From: Paenibacillus sp. 32352
Lineage (GTDB): Bacteria > Bacillota > Bacilli > Paenibacillales > NBRC-103111
NCBI RefSeq assembly: GCF_002042965.1
Contig: NZ_MZNT01000006.1
Location: 310,001 to 374,000 of the forward strand
Length of the DNA: 64,000 nucleotides
Direction: 5' to 3'
Shown: positions 63,047 to 64,000 of the stretch, piece after piece
Numbering within the stretch: the first letter of the stretch is position 1
How the letters are laid out: each line of letters begins with the position of its first letter
The notes under the pieces: generated by a model
The model's database searches: none
Told to the model about the DNA's origin: nothing
The model's input: only the letters and a program-made list of their open reading frames with translations
Made by a program: the position numbers and the translations under genes

Positions 63047-63246
63047 GCAACCTCTTCCGGTCGAGGGGGTATTTGATGAACGGTTGCTCCCATGAGACCT
63101 TGAAAATATTTCGCCCTTTCCAAATGATGCAGTTTGCATTGGTCTTGATAATGCGACATTTTCATGTGCCACTCGTACATCTGACGAATATAAACAGTGT
63201 GGTCATGTGAATACATAGGCATTGCATAATGAGTAAAGGTCTGCAT
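63043..63246 (-). CDS. Small His/Tyr/Met/Gln-rich protein, possible spore-coat type
   Basis: 67 residues: MQTFTHYAMPMYSHDHTVYI, RQMYEWHMKMSHYQDQCKLH, HLERAKYFQGLMGATVHQIP. The composition (9 His, many Tyr, Met and Gln) is like small spore-coat or spore-surface proteins. AGGGAGGA lies about 11 bases upstream. Near spore genes (YhcN-like, spoVAE), which agrees. Confidence 0.55.
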   Translation of the reverse strand: MQTFTHYAMPMYSHDHTVYIRQMYEWHMKMSHYQDQCKLHHLERAKYFQGLMGATVHQIPPRPEEVA

Positions 63247-63519
63247 CCTTGATAGTTCCTCCCTAGGGGTTTTGATTATTGGTGAGGTTACCTCACATCA
63301 ACAGTCTATGGAGGGACGTCTTAGGATAAAACCTCCCTCTCTGCAAGCGGGTGAGCAGGGGACTTGGATTGCTACCACGGACAGGAGTCTGGACGAATCC
63401 CCCACTGCCTCTATCTACAAAGGTTCCGATCAATTCCCCCGTCGGAGTCTTTGTAACCACTTTTGCGAAAACGACAAACGCGGCAAAACTGTGGGGGATA
63501 TCGGCGTTGAACCCGCGGG

Positions 63520-63834
63520 CTATAACAGCGAGGCAAGCAGGTGCGCCGCTTGATCGAGTACGCGATGTGAACGGGAGCGCTGCAGTAATTCTTCCATGCG
63601 CAAGGGCGCGGAATTCGTCAGGTCATGATCAAATTGCTCCGTGAGTTCCCGCGCTACACCGGCGCTGTACAAAACTTCGCACACCTTGTAATTGAGGCGA
63701 TTGCTTCTTAAATCATAATTCGCCGAACATACCACAGCCGTTTCCCCATCGACGACCATCACCTTTGCGTGCAGCATCCCTTTTTCGTACATGTAAATCT
63801 GTACCCCGGCTTCCGTAGTAGGTACGGCTCCTAT
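63520..63834 (-). pseudogene. Cardiolipin synthase/phospholipase D C-terminal fragment
   Basis: The frame carries the second HKD motif MLHAKVMVVDGETAVVCSAN and YDLRSNRLNYKVCEVLYSAG, the last quarter of a bacterial cardiolipin synthase (normally about 480 residues). The preceding three-quarters, including the first HKD, are missing; instead spoVAE ends 22 bases upstream. A single HKD cannot work alone unless it dimerises, so I read it as a remnant. Confidence 0.7.
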
Positions 63835-63855
63835 CCTAGAAGCCGGGCACATGCT

Positions 63856-64000
63856 TCATCCACGAGGCTTTGCTACGAGCGACGCAAGAAAAGAGAAAAT
63901 GATCGCTGCTGAAACGCCGGCGCTCGTTACCTCAAAAATCCCGGTGATGATGCCGATCCATCCGTCCTGCTGCAGCTCCTGAAGCGCTCCATGAACCAGA
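63856..64000 (-). CDS. spoVAE: Stage V sporulation protein AE, 3' end (runs off the window)
   Basis: The last 47 residues (LVHGALQELQQDGWIGIITG, IFEVTSAGVSAAIIFSFLAS, LVAKPRG-stop) match the C-terminus of SpoVAE/SpoVAEB, a small membrane protein of the SpoVA channel that moves dipicolinic acid into the forespore. The rest lies beyond 64000. Confidence 0.85.
   Translation of the reverse strand, partial: LVHGALQELQQDGWIGIITGIFEVTSAGVSAAIIFSFLASLVAKPRG

Noticed and set aside
63351..63644. 97-codon plus-strand frame near the end of the window
   Set aside because: Opposite the phospholipase D tail for part of its length, no ribosome-binding site and no family match; minus-strand frames in 63247-63519 were also inconclusive.

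Overview
The window is chromosomal DNA of a spore-forming, Gram-positive Firmicute, most likely Paenibacillus or a close Paenibacillaceae relative. The evidence is a walRK-yycHI-walJ-htrA-rlmH block beside purA, dnaB, rplI, gdpP and yybS, a CxxH/CxxC mini-protein next to rlmH, large SLH-domain surface proteins, TTG/GTG starts with strong AGGAGG sites, and spore genes (spoVAE, a YhcN/YlaJ-type lipoprotein). No rRNA, tRNA or CRISPR array was seen.

Layout. (1) About 1-35.7 kb is an accessory region lying immediately downstream of the 3' end of rlmH (rlmH is on the minus strand and its stop is at 35772). It holds two giant SLH surface proteins (1134-7070 and 27898-32805), drug/small-molecule defence cassettes (TetR-MFS; VOC/WYL; MetX-like hydrolase/LysR; DinB; WYL with two GyrI-like proteins; TetR/TetX-like monooxygenase/DHA2 pump; ArsR/LLM oxidoreductase/MFS), a two-component system with a CPBP protease, a LAL-type LuxR regulator, and a graveyard of gene fragments (CcdC, Mrr, SLH, PhyH, SDR). 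(2) 35.8-54.6 kb is the conserved housekeeping block, nearly all on the minus strand: cell-wall stress control (walRK, yycHI, walJ, HtrA), an M23 endopeptidase, purA, dnaB, rplI, gdpP, yybS, a MazG-like protein, a CBS protein and rpsR. (3) 55.1-61.2 kb is a complete biotin operon bioA-D-B-F-H-C with two BirA boxes around its promoter. (4) 61.2-64 kb has a dead IS1595-type transposase, spore-related small genes, a phospholipase-D fragment and the 3' end of spoVAE.

Most interesting observation. Four short sequences at about 7620, 11610, 19342 and 26341, all in the orientation of rlmH, copy the last codons of rlmH (CGNGGAGAACCGTATCATAAGTA, coding RGEPYHK-stop) and divide the accessory region into modules of 4-9 kb. 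In staphylococci this same spot in rlmH is the attachment site of SCC elements, with nearly the same TATCATAA core. The accessory region therefore looks like a tandem array of SCC-like (rlmH-targeting) islands without a recombinase in the window. Whether the sites are true att scars or a terminator-linked dispersed repeat is not settled here.

A second clear regulatory finding is a canonical c-di-GMP-I (GEMM) riboswitch (7370-7452, minus strand) in the long leader of the 1134-7070 SLH protein, followed by a 26-codon leader ORF with a strong ribosome-binding site. Other readable circuits are three ArsR-type operators of identical geometry, TetR operators around the first tetR gene, a 19-bp perfect palindrome before the DHA2 pump, and the double BirA box.
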